Shown here: piece by piece, positions 1-7,055 of the stretch
Numbering within the stretch: position 1 is the first letter of the stretch
How the letters are laid out: each line of letters opens with the position of its first letter
Assembly (NCBI GenBank): GCA_021780395.1
Contig: JAJXYU010000099.1
Coordinates: 1-26,795 of the forward strand
Direction: 5' to 3'
Length of the DNA stretch: 26,795 nucleotides
Origin: Pseudomonadota bacterium
GTDB taxonomy: Bacteria; Pseudomonadota; Gammaproteobacteria; Steroidobacterales; Steroidobacteraceae
The notes under the pieces: generated by a model
What the model was told of the DNA's origin: nothing
Databases searched by the model: none
What the model saw: only the letters and a program-made list of their open reading frames with translations
Program-made: the position numbers and the translations under genes

Positions 1-966
1 CGGCGGCAGCAGGCGGCTGCGGTCGCGGGTCCGGTAGCGGATCACCGGCAGCGCCTCCTTCGTGAGCGTGGTCAGCACCAGCTCGCCTTCCTCACCATCG
101 GGGACCGGCGCGCCGCTCTGCGGATCGATGATCTCGGGGTAGAAATGGTCTTCCCAGAGGATCGGGCCGTCCTTCGTCGCGACGTTCTCGCAGGCGACGC
201 CGGGGCCCATCAGTTCCGACAGGCCGTAAAGGTCGACCGCATCGATCCCGAACGCCCGTTCGATCTCGGCGCGCATCGGCTCGGTCCACGGCTCGGCGCC
301 GAAGCACCCGACCCGCAGCGAGCATTCGCGGGCATCGATCCCCTGCCGCGCGAATTCTTCCGCGATCGTGAGCGCGTACGACGGCGTCGCCATCAGGACG
401 TCGGGCTTGAAGTCGACGATCAGCTGCACCTGTCGCTCGGTCTGGCCGCCGGACATCGGGACGACGGCGCATCCGAGGCGCTCCGCGCCGTAGTGCGCAC
501 CGAGGCCGCCGGTGAACAGGCCGTAGCCGAACGCGACGTGCACGAGTTCCCCGGGCCGCGCGCCCGCGACCCGCAAGGACCGCGCGACGAGGTCGCTCCA
601 GGTGTCGAGGTCGCGGCGCGTATAGGCGACGACCGTGGGACGCCCCGTCGTACCGCTGGAGGCGTGCACGCGTTGCAATTCGGTGCGCGGCACCGCCAGG
701 AGCCCGAACGGGTAGGTATCCCGCAGATCCGCCTTCGTCATCAGCGGGAATCTCGCGAGATCCTCGAGGCGCTGCAGGTCCTCGGGGTGGACGCGGGCCT
801 CGACGCAACGACGACGGAAGTGCTCGACTCGATCGTACGTGTAGCGCAGCGACCATTTCAGGCGCGTGAGCTGCAGGCTCCGCAGTTCATCGACGCCGAG
901 ACGCATCGGATCATCCGACCCGGCGCCGTCTCGCGACGCGATTGCGATTCGCGACGTACTCGACAT
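1..966 (-). CDS. paaK: Phenylacetate-CoA ligase, 3' end cut by window edge
   Basis: Adenylate-forming enzyme that activates phenylacetate to phenylacetyl-CoA, the entry step of the aerobic phenylacetate pathway in the cytoplasm. The window holds the first 322 codons; the family is usually about 430-440 residues, so roughly the last quarter (C-terminal lid domain) is missing at the left edge. Visible signatures are the ATP-binding loop HASSGTTGRPTVV, the FGAEPWTE segment and the strongly conserved YGLSELMGPGVACE motif, followed by WEDHFYPEIIDP and the YRTRDR hinge region. The start is the ATG at 966-964, preceded by GGGAGG at a good distance. The gene has its own promoter and a dyad operator about 90 nt upstream. 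Other paa genes may lie further left but cannot be seen. Identification is firm; substrate is inferred from the family. Confidence 0.93.
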   Translation of the reverse strand, partial: MSSTSRIAIASRDGAGSDDPMRLGVDELRSLQLTRLKWSLRYTYDRVEHFRRRCVEARVHPEDLQRLEDLARFPLMTKADLRDTYPFGLLAVPRTELQRVHASSGTTGRPTVVAYTRRDLDTWSDLVARSLRVAGARPGELVHVAFGYGLFTGGLGAHYGAERLGCAVVPMSGGQTERQVQLIVDFKPDVLMATPSYALTIAEEFARQGIDARECSLRVGCFGAEPWTEPMRAEIERAFGIDAVDLYGLSELMGPGVACENVATKDGPILWEDHFYPEIIDPQSGAPVPDGEEGELVLTTLTKEALPVIRYRTRDRSRLLPP

Positions 967-1048
967 CGTTCCTCCCGAGTCCACCGGACCCGGCCGCGCC
1001 GCCTCGATCGCCCGGCAACGCCCTGGCCAGCCCACGCCAATATCGTAT

Positions 1049-1091
1049 TATGGTACTGTAATACCATATTAGCCGGAGCGATCGGTGTCAA
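1049..1091 (-). promoter_or_regulatory. Candidate sigma70 promoter and dyad operator of paaK
   Basis: On the minus strand a perfect -35 TTGACA (1086-1091) is followed after exactly 17 nt by TATGGT (1063-1068), a 4/6 match to the -10 consensus. A perfect inverted repeat TATGGTA-N6-TACCATA (1062-1068 and 1049-1055) covers the -10 and the expected start of transcription, so a bound repressor would block initiation. The TGGTA/TACCA half-sites resemble sites of some GntR/FadR-type regulators, but the regulator is not in the window and that assignment is inference. The leader to the paaK ATG would be about 90 nt. Confidence 0.65.
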
Positions 1092-1125
1092 GCGGGCTGA
1101 CGCGGCGGCCCGACCGGGCTCGGCG

Positions 1126-1151
1126 GGTCAGGTCGTGGTGACGACCTGACC
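1126..1151 (-). terminator. Perfect 11-bp hairpin at the 3' end of the glycine-zipper gene
   Basis: GGTCAGGTCGT (1126-1136) and ACGACCTGACC (1141-1151) are perfect reverse complements around a 4-nt loop. The hairpin contains the stop codon and the last six codons of the minus-strand gene ending at 1128. No run of T follows on the minus strand, so this is either a Rho-assisted terminator, an RNA-stabilising 3' end, or a coding coincidence. Confidence 0.4.
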
Positions 1152-1658
1152 GTTGCGGACCGGCAAGGTCTTCCCCGGATCGTGCGCCATCCGGACGCGA
1201 TGCCGCTGACCGCCGAGCTGGTAGGTCACCTCGTAGCCGGCCGGTTCGCGGGTGATGTCGTATACCGTGACGCAGCGCCGCTCCGTCGTCGTGTAGGTGT
1301 TGCCTTGCTGCATCCGGCGCTCGATCCGGTTGCCCGCGTACCCGCCCGCGGCGGCGCCGGCAACGGTCGCGAGCACCTGGCCGCTGCCGTCGCCGATGCG
1401 ATTCCCGAGCAAGCCGCCGACCAGCGCGCCGATCCCGGTGCCGGCCAGGCGTTGCTGGTCGCGGGGTGGCGCCACGCGCGTGACCGCCTCGTCGTGACAC
1501 ACTTGCCGCGGCGTCCGCAGCGTCTTTTGCAGCGCGACGACGTCGAGGACCTTCGCGCTCTCTTCGTGGGGACCGAGATAACGATAGCCGGCGACGGCAG
1601 CCCCGGCGGTCGCCGCGACCGCGCCGAACACCGCGCCGACGAGCATGGATTTGTTCAT
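1128..1658 (-). CDS. Glycine-zipper 2TM-domain envelope protein
   Basis: A 176-residue protein of the glycine-zipper/17-kDa-antigen-like group (SlyB-related). The N-terminus (residues 5-24) is hydrophobic and Ala/Gly-rich, a membrane anchor or signal sequence without a lipobox. Residues 73-110 form a glycine zipper (GTGIGALVGGLLGNRIGDG and AGAAAGGYAGNRIERRM). The C-terminal part (about 120-160) has the Tyr/Thr-rich strand pattern often seen after this zipper, including YDITREPAGYEVTYQ. Cys54 and Cys129 could form a disulfide in the periplasm. The start is fixed by AGGAGG 8 nt before the ATG, and TAGAAT (1683-1688) further upstream resembles a -10 box. The function of this family is poorly known; outer-membrane or peptidoglycan-linked roles are assumed from relatives. 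Confidence 0.85.
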   Translation of the reverse strand: MNKSMLVGAVFGAVAATAGAAVAGYRYLGPHEESAKVLDVVALQKTLRTPRQVCHDEAVTRVAPPRDQQRLAGTGIGALVGGLLGNRIGDGSGQVLATVAGAAAGGYAGNRIERRMQQGNTYTTTERRCVTVYDITREPAGYEVTYQLGGQRHRVRMAHDPGKTLPVRNGQVVTTT

Positions 1659-1704
1659 GGGTCGTCCCTCCTAGAGTGGGAAATTCTAGTCGGGGACCGC
1701 TGGC

Positions 1705-1742
1705 GCGCAGCGCCTGTCGCCACGCGCCGACAGACGCTGCGC
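1705..1742 (-). terminator. Strong 15-bp hairpin after the peroxidase gene
   Basis: Arms 1705-1719 and 1728-1742 pair around an 8-nt loop, starting 14 nt past the stop codon of the peroxidase gene. In DNA there is one mismatch (C1713/A1734); in RNA from the minus strand that position becomes a U-G wobble, so the 15-bp stem is uninterrupted only in the transcript of the peroxidase strand. There is no U tract after it. A terminator or 3'-end stabiliser between the peroxidase and the glycine-zipper gene is the likely reading. Confidence 0.5.
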
Positions 1743-1756
1743 CGGATGACTGCAGA

Positions 1757-2830
1757 TCAACGCAGCAATCGCCCCGGAGTCGGCGGCAGGTGCGGCATCG
1801 TCTGGGTCGGAAACGGCCCGGTCAGCGAGTCGAGGAACGCGACGATGTCGTCCACGTCCGCCTCGTCGAGCGTCCGGTTCAGCTGCGTGCTCGCCATCAC
1901 CCGTACCGCATCGTGCAGGGTCTTGACCGATCCGTTGTGCATGTACGGCGCGGTGTACACGAGATTGCGCAGCGTCGGCACTTCCCACAGGTCCCGGTCG
2001 CTGTTGCGGTGCGTGACCTCGTAGCGGCCGGCGTCCGCGGTCAAGTCGTCGACTTTCACGTACGGACTCTGCGGATACACCGGGAACTTCATCAGGAACG
2101 GCGTACCCATCGGCAGCTTCGGCCCGCTGAAGTTAGGCCCCTGATGGCAGGACGTGCAGCCGATCTTTGCGAAGGTCTGCATCCCGCGCACCTGCTGCGC
2201 GGTGAGCGCGCCGTGATCGCCCTCGACGTAGCGGTCGTACGCGCTGCCCGGCGTGATCAGGGTGCGCTCGTAGGCGGCGATCGCCTTCGCCGCATTGTCC
2301 ATCGTGACCACGTCGCCGGGGCCGAAGGCCGCGGCGAACAAGGGTTGGTAGCCGGGGATCTCGCGGATCCGCTGCACGGTCTCGGTGAGCGTGGGCATGC
2401 CCATCTCGACGGGGTTGACCGGCGGGCCCTTCGCCTGCTCCTCGAGCGTCGGTGCACGTCCGTCCCAGAACTGCGCGGACTTGAACGCCGCGTTCCACAC
2501 CGTGGGCGCGTTCCGCCCGCCCTTCTGCCCATGCACGCCGATCGACGTCGGGCGATGATCGTCGCCTCCCTCCATCACGTTGTGGCAGGAAAAACAGGAA
2601 ACGGTGCCGGTCGACGAGAACCGCGTGTCGAAGAACAACGTCTTCCCGAGCACCACCTTCGCCGGCGTCGTCGGATTGTCCGCGGGCGCCGGCGCGACGC
2701 GCGGCAGCGCCTGCCACGGTTGCGCCCGCGCACCGACGCCGAGCCCGAGCGCGAGCAGCGCAAGCGCGGCCCTCGACCCGAGCGATGCCGATCGCGCCGG
2801 CTTCGAAACCCTCTTCGAGGAGAACATCAT
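1757..2830 (-). CDS. Di-heme cytochrome c peroxidase (CcpA/MauG family)
   Basis: A 357-residue exported di-heme protein that would reduce hydrogen peroxide to water in the periplasm with electrons from a small cytochrome c or copper protein. A signal peptide covers about residues 1-36 (basic start, hydrophobic 20-34, cleavage near ARA/QP). Two c-type heme sites are visible, C79-F-S-C82-H83 and C225-T-S-C228-H229, with the spacing of bacterial cytochrome c peroxidases. GKTLFFDTRFS before the first heme, RNAPTVWNAAF at 106-116 and APYMHNGSVKTL at 294-305 are family hallmarks; Met297 is the probable distal ligand of the electron-accepting heme. The ATG has GGGAGG 8 nt upstream. A MauG-like oxidase rather than a peroxidase cannot be excluded. 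Confidence 0.92.
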   Translation of the reverse strand: MMFSSKRVSKPARSASLGSRAALALLALGLGVGARAQPWQALPRVAPAPADNPTTPAKVVLGKTLFFDTRFSSTGTVSCFSCHNVMEGGDDHRPTSIGVHGQKGGRNAPTVWNAAFKSAQFWDGRAPTLEEQAKGPPVNPVEMGMPTLTETVQRIREIPGYQPLFAAAFGPGDVVTMDNAAKAIAAYERTLITPGSAYDRYVEGDHGALTAQQVRGMQTFAKIGCTSCHQGPNFSGPKLPMGTPFLMKFPVYPQSPYVKVDDLTADAGRYEVTHRNSDRDLWEVPTLRNLVYTAPYMHNGSVKTLHDAVRVMASTQLNRTLDEADVDDIVAFLDSLTGPFPTQTMPHLPPTPGRLLR

Positions 2831-2902
2831 GGCTCGAACCTCCCTATCCTGGCATGTTCCGTCCGCCGCATCGCTCCGAGCGGCGTGATGAGAACATCGT
2901 GG

Positions 2903-2924
2903 ACGCGAGGCCTCGCGTGCTCAA
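2903..2924 (-). promoter_or_regulatory. 16-bp perfect palindrome in a possible promoter spacer
   Basis: ACGCGAGGCCTCGCGT (2903-2918) is a perfect palindrome in the 119-nt gap upstream of the peroxidase gene. On the minus strand TTGAGC (2919-2924) lies just before it and CACGAT 17 nt further on, a weak -35/-10 pair with the palindrome filling the spacer. An operator is possible; the promoter match is poor. Nothing else is recognised in this gap apart from the ribosome-binding site. Confidence 0.3.
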
Positions 2925-2949
2925 TGAGTGAATTTACCTAGACGCGCGC

Positions 2950-3816
2950 TCAGCGATTCAGCAGCGCCGACAGTCGACGCCGGTAGGCGGAAACCAGCGG
3001 CGCATCGGCCGCGGCGAGTTCGAACACGGAGAGCATCAAGCGCCGCGCGGCATCGTCGCCGAAGCGACGATCGCGGGCGATGATCTCGAGCAACCGCTCG
3101 AGCGCCTCGGGGTAGGCGCGCTCGGCGACGAGGCGCTGCGCGAGCGCGTATTTCGCCTCGAGGTCATCGGGCTGCTCGGCGGCGCGCGCCCGCAGCACGT
3201 CGAGCGGGGCGGCATCCACCGCCGCGCGCAGCGCCTCGAGTCGCGTCCCGAGGGCCCGATGCCGTTCGTCGCCGCGACCCGCCGGGCCGAGCGGCTCGAG
3301 GGTCGCGCTCGCCTCGGCGAGCCGGGCGTCGTCGACCGGCGGCATCCCCTCGAGCAGCACGTCCGCCAGATCGAGCCGCGCGGCGGCGAGTTCCGGTTGC
3401 AGCGCGATCGCGGCGCGCAGCGCGACGGTCGCGGCGGTCCGGTCGCCCGCACCGAGGAGTGCCAGTGCCCGGCGCCGTTCGCGCTCCGCCGGACCCGGGA
3501 TCGTCCGATCGATGAACGCCCGAAGCGGTCCTTCCGGCAACGCGCCGACGAAGGAATCGCTCGCCTCGCCGTCGACGAACGCGATCACGGTGGGAATGCT
3601 GCGCACGCGATACCGCGCGGAGAGCTCGGGATTCGCATCGGAATCGACCTTGACGAGCCGAAACCGGCCGCCGTAATCGCTCTCCAGCCGCTCGAGCAGC
3701 GGCCCGAGCGCCCGACACGGTGCGCACCACGGCGCCCAGAAATCGACCAGCACGGGCTGGGTGCGCGAAGCGTCGAGGACGTCGCGCTCGAACGAAGAAT
3801 CGTCGGATTCGATCAT
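2950..3816 (-). CDS. cnoX: Thioredoxin-TPR chaperedoxin, CnoX/YbbN type
   Basis: A 288-residue cytoplasmic protein with an N-terminal thioredoxin fold (about 1-108) and a C-terminal TPR-like helical part (about 115-288), the layout and length of E. coli YbbN/CnoX (284). That family holds unfolding proteins under oxidative chlorine stress and hands them to GroEL. The active site is VDFWAPWCAPCRALGP with an intact WCAPC, and the cis-proline region is RSIPTVIAF. E. coli CnoX lacks the first cysteine, so this version could also reduce disulfides. The ATG at 3816 was chosen because homology begins a few residues later at the SFERDVLDASRTQPVLV segment; the frame stays open for 82 more codons upstream, but those are Arg/Glu-rich without family match. 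No strong ribosome-binding site is seen. It lies upstream of the peroxidase gene on the same strand, a possible oxidative-stress link. Confidence 0.87.
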   Translation of the reverse strand: MIESDDSSFERDVLDASRTQPVLVDFWAPWCAPCRALGPLLERLESDYGGRFRLVKVDSDANPELSARYRVRSIPTVIAFVDGEASDSFVGALPEGPLRAFIDRTIPGPAERERRRALALLGAGDRTAATVALRAAIALQPELAAARLDLADVLLEGMPPVDDARLAEASATLEPLGPAGRGDERHRALGTRLEALRAAVDAAPLDVLRARAAEQPDDLEAKYALAQRLVAERAYPEALERLLEIIARDRRFGDDAARRLMLSVFELAAADAPLVSAYRRRLSALLNR

Positions 3817-3942
3817 GGGATCAAAAACTCGAGGTCGCGGTCGGCGCGCCGCCGGTGACCGCGCGGCTTGCGTTTTGGCCGTCGCAATGCTGACATGCAC
3901 GCGCGCTTCGGTGCAAGTCACCCTCGAGGGAGGGAGAGCCGG

Positions 3943-4143
3943 TTGAGAAAGCTCCTCGTCGCCATCGGCCTCGTCTCGCTCGCGCTCGGCCTCGCGTGGC
4001 CGTGGGTGCAGCGCTTGCGCCTCGGGAGACTCCCGGGCGACGTCGTGATCCAACGGCCCCACGTCAGCTTCTATTTCCCGATCACGACGTCGATCTTGCT
4101 GTCGATACTGCTGTCGGCGATCATCTGGTGGTTGCGGCGATGA
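3943..4143 (+). CDS. DUF2905 small inner-membrane protein
   Basis: A 66-residue protein with two membrane helices (about residues 3-18 and 45-63) joined by a loop carrying the family signature RLGRLPGDVVIQRP and FYFPITTSILLS. This is the typical DUF2905 layout and size; function is unknown. The start is a TTG at 3943, supported by the purine-rich GAGGGAGGGAGAG just upstream and by homology beginning at LRKLL; the in-frame ATG at 3868 would add 25 basic residues with no match. It is the first gene of a tight four-gene plus-strand unit: 11 nt separate it from the DUF3617-like gene. The 126-nt divergent gap to cnoX (3817-3942) holds no convincing promoter or operator. Confidence 0.85.
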   Translation: MRKLLVAIGLVSLALGLAWPWVQRLRLGRLPGDVVIQRPHVSFYFPITTSILLSILLSAIIWWLRR

Positions 4144-4154
4144 TCGGAGGATCG

Positions 4155-4646
4155 ATGCGCACTCGAACCCTTGCTCGATACGTGCCGACGTTCGCGTTGG
4201 CGGTCATGACCTCGAGCGTCGCGGCGCGCGCCGCGACGCCGGTTCTCGCCCCCGGCGAGTGGCACTATCAGTCGCAGGTGACCTACCGCAGCGGGATGAT
4301 GAACGGTCGCTCGATGCACAGCGAGTGGAAGGTCTGCGTGAAGCCGAGCGACACGCAGCCGCCGATGCCGGTCCCGCACACGCCCGGCGTGCACTGCGAC
4401 CCACCGACCCTGGTGGTCGCCGCCGGCGCATGGCACACGAGCTTGAGCTGCACCGCCGAGAGCCACGGGTTGGTGACCAAGATGGTCGACCGGTTCGTGA
4501 TCACGCCGTCGGCCGACAAGCGCAAGGTGATGATCGACGGGACCGTGCACCAGAGCTTCAGCGGCAGCCCGGTCGCGTTGCCCGCGAGCGTGATGAGCCT
4601 GCACACGACCGGCGAGCGCGTCGGCCCCTGCGGAGCCGCGAAGTAA
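4155..4646 (+). CDS. DUF3617-like periplasmic protein
   Basis: A 163-residue exported protein. A signal peptide covers about 1-26 (cleavage near ARA/AT). The mature part begins with APGEWHYQSQVTY, the PG-x-W start typical of DUF3617, and has four cysteines (C61, C81, C99, C158) that could form two disulfides, as in that family (CV-K, HC-DPP, LSC-TAE, GPCG). The start ATG at 4155 follows GGAGG by 4 nt; an in-frame ATG at 4140 overlaps the previous stop but lacks a ribosome-binding site. Function is unknown. Family assignment is by pattern, not by a search. Confidence 0.75.
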   Translation: MRTRTLARYVPTFALAVMTSSVAARAATPVLAPGEWHYQSQVTYRSGMMNGRSMHSEWKVCVKPSDTQPPMPVPHTPGVHCDPPTLVVAAGAWHTSLSCTAESHGLVTKMVDRFVITPSADKRKVMIDGTVHQSFSGSPVALPASVMSLHTTGERVGPCGAAK

Positions 4647-4665
4647 GCGCCGGCGGGGGCGGACG

Positions 4666-5343
4666 ATGCAACTGCACGCGGATCTCACCCGGCCGGCAAT
4701 CGTCGACGGCGATTCCCTGGACTGGGTCCGATCACCGATACCTGGCGTCGACCGGCGAATGCTCGAGCGCGACGGCGACGAGGTTGCCCGCGCGACCTCG
4801 CTGGTGCGCTACGCCCCGGGCTCCGCGTTCTCCGCGCACGGACACGGCGCCGGCGAGGAATTCCTGGTGCTCGACGGGGTGTTCTCGGACGAGACCGGCG
4901 ATTTTCCGGCCGGCTCTTACGTGCGCAATCCGCCGGGCTCCCGCCACGCACCGGCGAGCGCGCCGGGCACCGTGATCTTCGTGAAGCTCCGGCAGATGCC
5001 CCCGGAGGAAACCCAGCCGCTGCGGCTCTTCACGCGCGATCCCGGTCTCTGGAAGGGCGACGGATCCGGCGTCGAGTGCGCCGTGCTGTTCGAGGCGCCG
5101 TGGGAGCGCGTGGTGATGCTGCGGCTGTCGCGGGGACACCGCGAGCTGCGGGAGACCTGGCCCGCCGGCGTCGAGTGGTTCGTCGTCGAGGGCTCGATCG
5201 AGGTCGACGGTGGCGTGCACGCAGCGGGGGCGTGGTTGCGATTCCCGCCGGGCGCGACGGTCGCGATCCGGGCACCCGACCGCGCGCTCCTGTACCGCAA
5301 GAGCGGGCACCTCGCCCGAGGCACTCGATCCGCGGCCCGATGA
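4666..5343 (+). CDS. ChrR-like double-cupin protein
   Basis: A 225-residue cytoplasmic protein made of two cupin barrels. The first (about 35-112) has the ChrR/anti-sigma-type cupin motif with H58, H60, E64/E65 and H94 as probable metal ligands (SAHGHGAGEEFLVLDGVFSD and NPPGSRHAP). The second (about 138-212) keeps the strand pattern (GVEWFVVEGSIEVDGG, GAWLRFPPGA) but lacks the His cluster, so it is probably metal-free. No N-terminal zinc-binding anti-sigma domain is present and no ECF sigma gene is next to it, so this is not a classical ChrR. It starts 19 nt after the DUF3617-like gene and its stop overlaps the start of the acyl-CoA ligase (ATGA), which points to translational coupling. Substrate unknown. 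Confidence 0.82.
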   Translation: MQLHADLTRPAIVDGDSLDWVRSPIPGVDRRMLERDGDEVARATSLVRYAPGSAFSAHGHGAGEEFLVLDGVFSDETGDFPAGSYVRNPPGSRHAPASAPGTVIFVKLRQMPPEETQPLRLFTRDPGLWKGDGSGVECAVLFEAPWERVVMLRLSRGHRELRETWPAGVEWFVVEGSIEVDGGVHAAGAWLRFPPGATVAIRAPDRALLYRKSGHLARGTRSAAR

Positions 5344-7055
5344 GCGGTCGGCCGTTCGCCTGGGAGGCGGCGTATCCGCCGACGCTCCGGTGGGATCTGC
5401 CGGACCCACCGACGAGCCTCCCGGCGCTGCTGGAGGCAGCCGTCGCGCGCGATCCCGACGGCATCGCGATCGATTTCTCCGGCCGGATGATCACCTATCG
5501 TGAATTGCTCGAGCGGGAGCGCTCGGCGGCGGCGGGGCTCGCCGCGCTCGGCGTGGGCCCCGGCGTCTCCGTGGGGCTCTATCTGCCGAACACGCCGTTC
5601 CATCCGATCGCGTTCTTCGGGACCTTGCGCGCCGGAGGGCGCATCGCCCACCTGAGTCCGCTCGACCCGCCGCGTCGGCTGCGATTCAAGCTCGAGGACA
5701 GCGAGACGCGGATCCTGATCACGAGCGACGACCCGGAGCCGCTCGATCGAGCCGCGGCCTTGCTCGAGGAACGCGTGATCGACCGTCTGATCGTCGCCGA
5801 AGCGCGTGACTTCGATCCCGGCGCCCGCGCGACCCCGCTCCCGCGCCGAGCGATCCCGTTCCGGCGCTTGGGCGACGGCGTGCCGACGCGGCGCGCGCCG
5901 CCGATCGATCCGGACGCGCTCGCGCTGCTGCAGTACACCGGCGGAACGACCGGGCAGCCGAAGGGCGCGATGCTGACGCATGCGAACCTGACCGCGGCCG
6001 TGGGCGCCTACCGTGCCTGGTTCGCCGGCACCGGCACGCCGATGGGCCCCGGCGATCGGCTGATCTGCGCGCTGCCGCTGTTTCACATCTACGCGCTGAC
6101 CACGATCCTGCTGCTCGGCCTGGACCGGGGCGCGACGGTGCTGTTGCGGCCGCGCTTCGACGTCGAGACCACGCTGCGGGACATCGAGATCGGACGTGCG
6201 ACGTTCTTCGCCGGCGTGCCGACGATGTGGAGCGCGATCGCGAACCATCCGACGATCGAGCGGCGCGATCTGTCCTCGCTGCGCGTGCTGAGCTCCGGGG
6301 GCGCGCCGCTGCCGACCGAGATCGTCGCCGCGATCCATCGGCGCACCGGCCGCCAGCTCGGCGCCGGCTGGGGCATGACCGAGACCGCGCCCGCCGGAAC
6401 GCGCATGCTGCCGGATCAAGCGCACGCGCCCGGACTGATCGGCGTGCCCCTGCCCGGCGTCGAGATGCAGATCGTCGCGCTCGACGACCCGCGCCGCGTG
6501 CTGAGCGCCCGCGAGATCGGCGAGATCCGTGTGCGCGGTCCGAACGTCGCGCGCGGTTACTGGCGCGCGCCCGCGCAGAGCGCCGCGAGCCACGTCGATG
6601 ACTTCCTGCTGACCGGCGACGTCGGCTACCAGGACGAGCACGGCTCGTTCTATCTCGTCGACCGCAAGGACGACATGATCATTTCCGGCGGATTCAACGT
6701 CTACCCCACGATGATCGAGCAGGCGATCTACGAACACCCCGCGGTCGAGGAAGCGCTGGTGATCGGGATCCGCGACGCGGTTCGCGGCCAGTCCGCGAAG
6801 GCGTTCGTGAAGCTGCGCGCGGGCGCGCCGCCGCTCACGCTCGAGGCGCTGCGCGAATTCCTCGCCGACAAGCTCGGCCGCCACGAACTGCCGGCCGCAC
6901 TCGAGATCCGCGCCGCGCTGCCGAGGACCGCGGTCGGCAAGCTGTGGCGGCGGGGACTGCTCGAGACGCCGGCCGACGACGCCGACCGGTCCGCATCCGC
7001 CGCGGCTCAGAACACGTCGGATCCGAACACGCGCACGCCGGGCGCACCCGCATAG
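5340..7055 (+). CDS. FadD-type acyl-CoA synthetase (AMP-forming)
   Basis: A 571-residue class I adenylate-forming enzyme that would activate a carboxylic acid to its acyl-CoA. Motifs in order: P-loop YTGGTTGQPKG (199-209), the LPLFHIYALT segment, GWGMTET (343-349), TGDVGYQDEHG (425-435), DRKDDMIISGGFNVYP hinge (441-456) and the catalytic lysine in RTAVGKLWRR (K534). The organisation fits medium/long-chain acyl-CoA ligases; aryl acids cannot be excluded. The start ATG overlaps the cupin stop by 4 nt. The last about 30 residues are low-complexity (ADDADRSASAAAQNTSDP), and the final 49 nt are antisense to the 3' end of the phosphoesterase gene. It is unrelated in sequence layout to the PaaK at the left edge. 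Confidence 0.92.
   Translation: MSGRPFAWEAAYPPTLRWDLPDPPTSLPALLEAAVARDPDGIAIDFSGRMITYRELLERERSAAAGLAALGVGPGVSVGLYLPNTPFHPIAFFGTLRAGGRIAHLSPLDPPRRLRFKLEDSETRILITSDDPEPLDRAAALLEERVIDRLIVAEARDFDPGARATPLPRRAIPFRRLGDGVPTRRAPPIDPDALALLQYTGGTTGQPKGAMLTHANLTAAVGAYRAWFAGTGTPMGPGDRLICALPLFHIYALTTILLLGLDRGATVLLRPRFDVETTLRDIEIGRATFFAGVPTMWSAIANHPTIERRDLSSLRVLSSGGAPLPTEIVAAIHRRTGRQLGAGWGMTETAPAGTRMLPDQAHAPGLIGVPLPGVEMQIVALDDPRRVLSAREIGEIRVRGPNVARGYWRAPAQSAASHVDDFLLTGDVGYQDEHGSFYLVDRKDDMIISGGFNVYPTMIEQAIYEHPAVEEALVIGIRDAVRGQSAKAFVKLRAGAPPLTLEALREFLADKLGRHELPAALEIRAALPRTAVGKLWRRGLLETPADDADRSASAAAQNTSDPNTRTPGAPA

Noticed and set aside
145..1149. Plus-strand open frame opposite paaK
   Set aside because: The minus strand encodes an unmistakable PaaK; the plus frame has no domain and crosses the paaK promoter.
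1714..1733. CTGTCG-N8-CGACAG resembling a LexA site
   Set aside because: Spacing between CTGT and ACAG is 12, not 8, and the repeat is the inner part of a longer RNA-type hairpin after the peroxidase gene.
4666..5343. ChrR anti-sigma factor with partner ECF sigma factor
   Set aside because: The zinc-binding anti-sigma domain is absent and no sigma factor gene is adjacent; only the cupin part matches.
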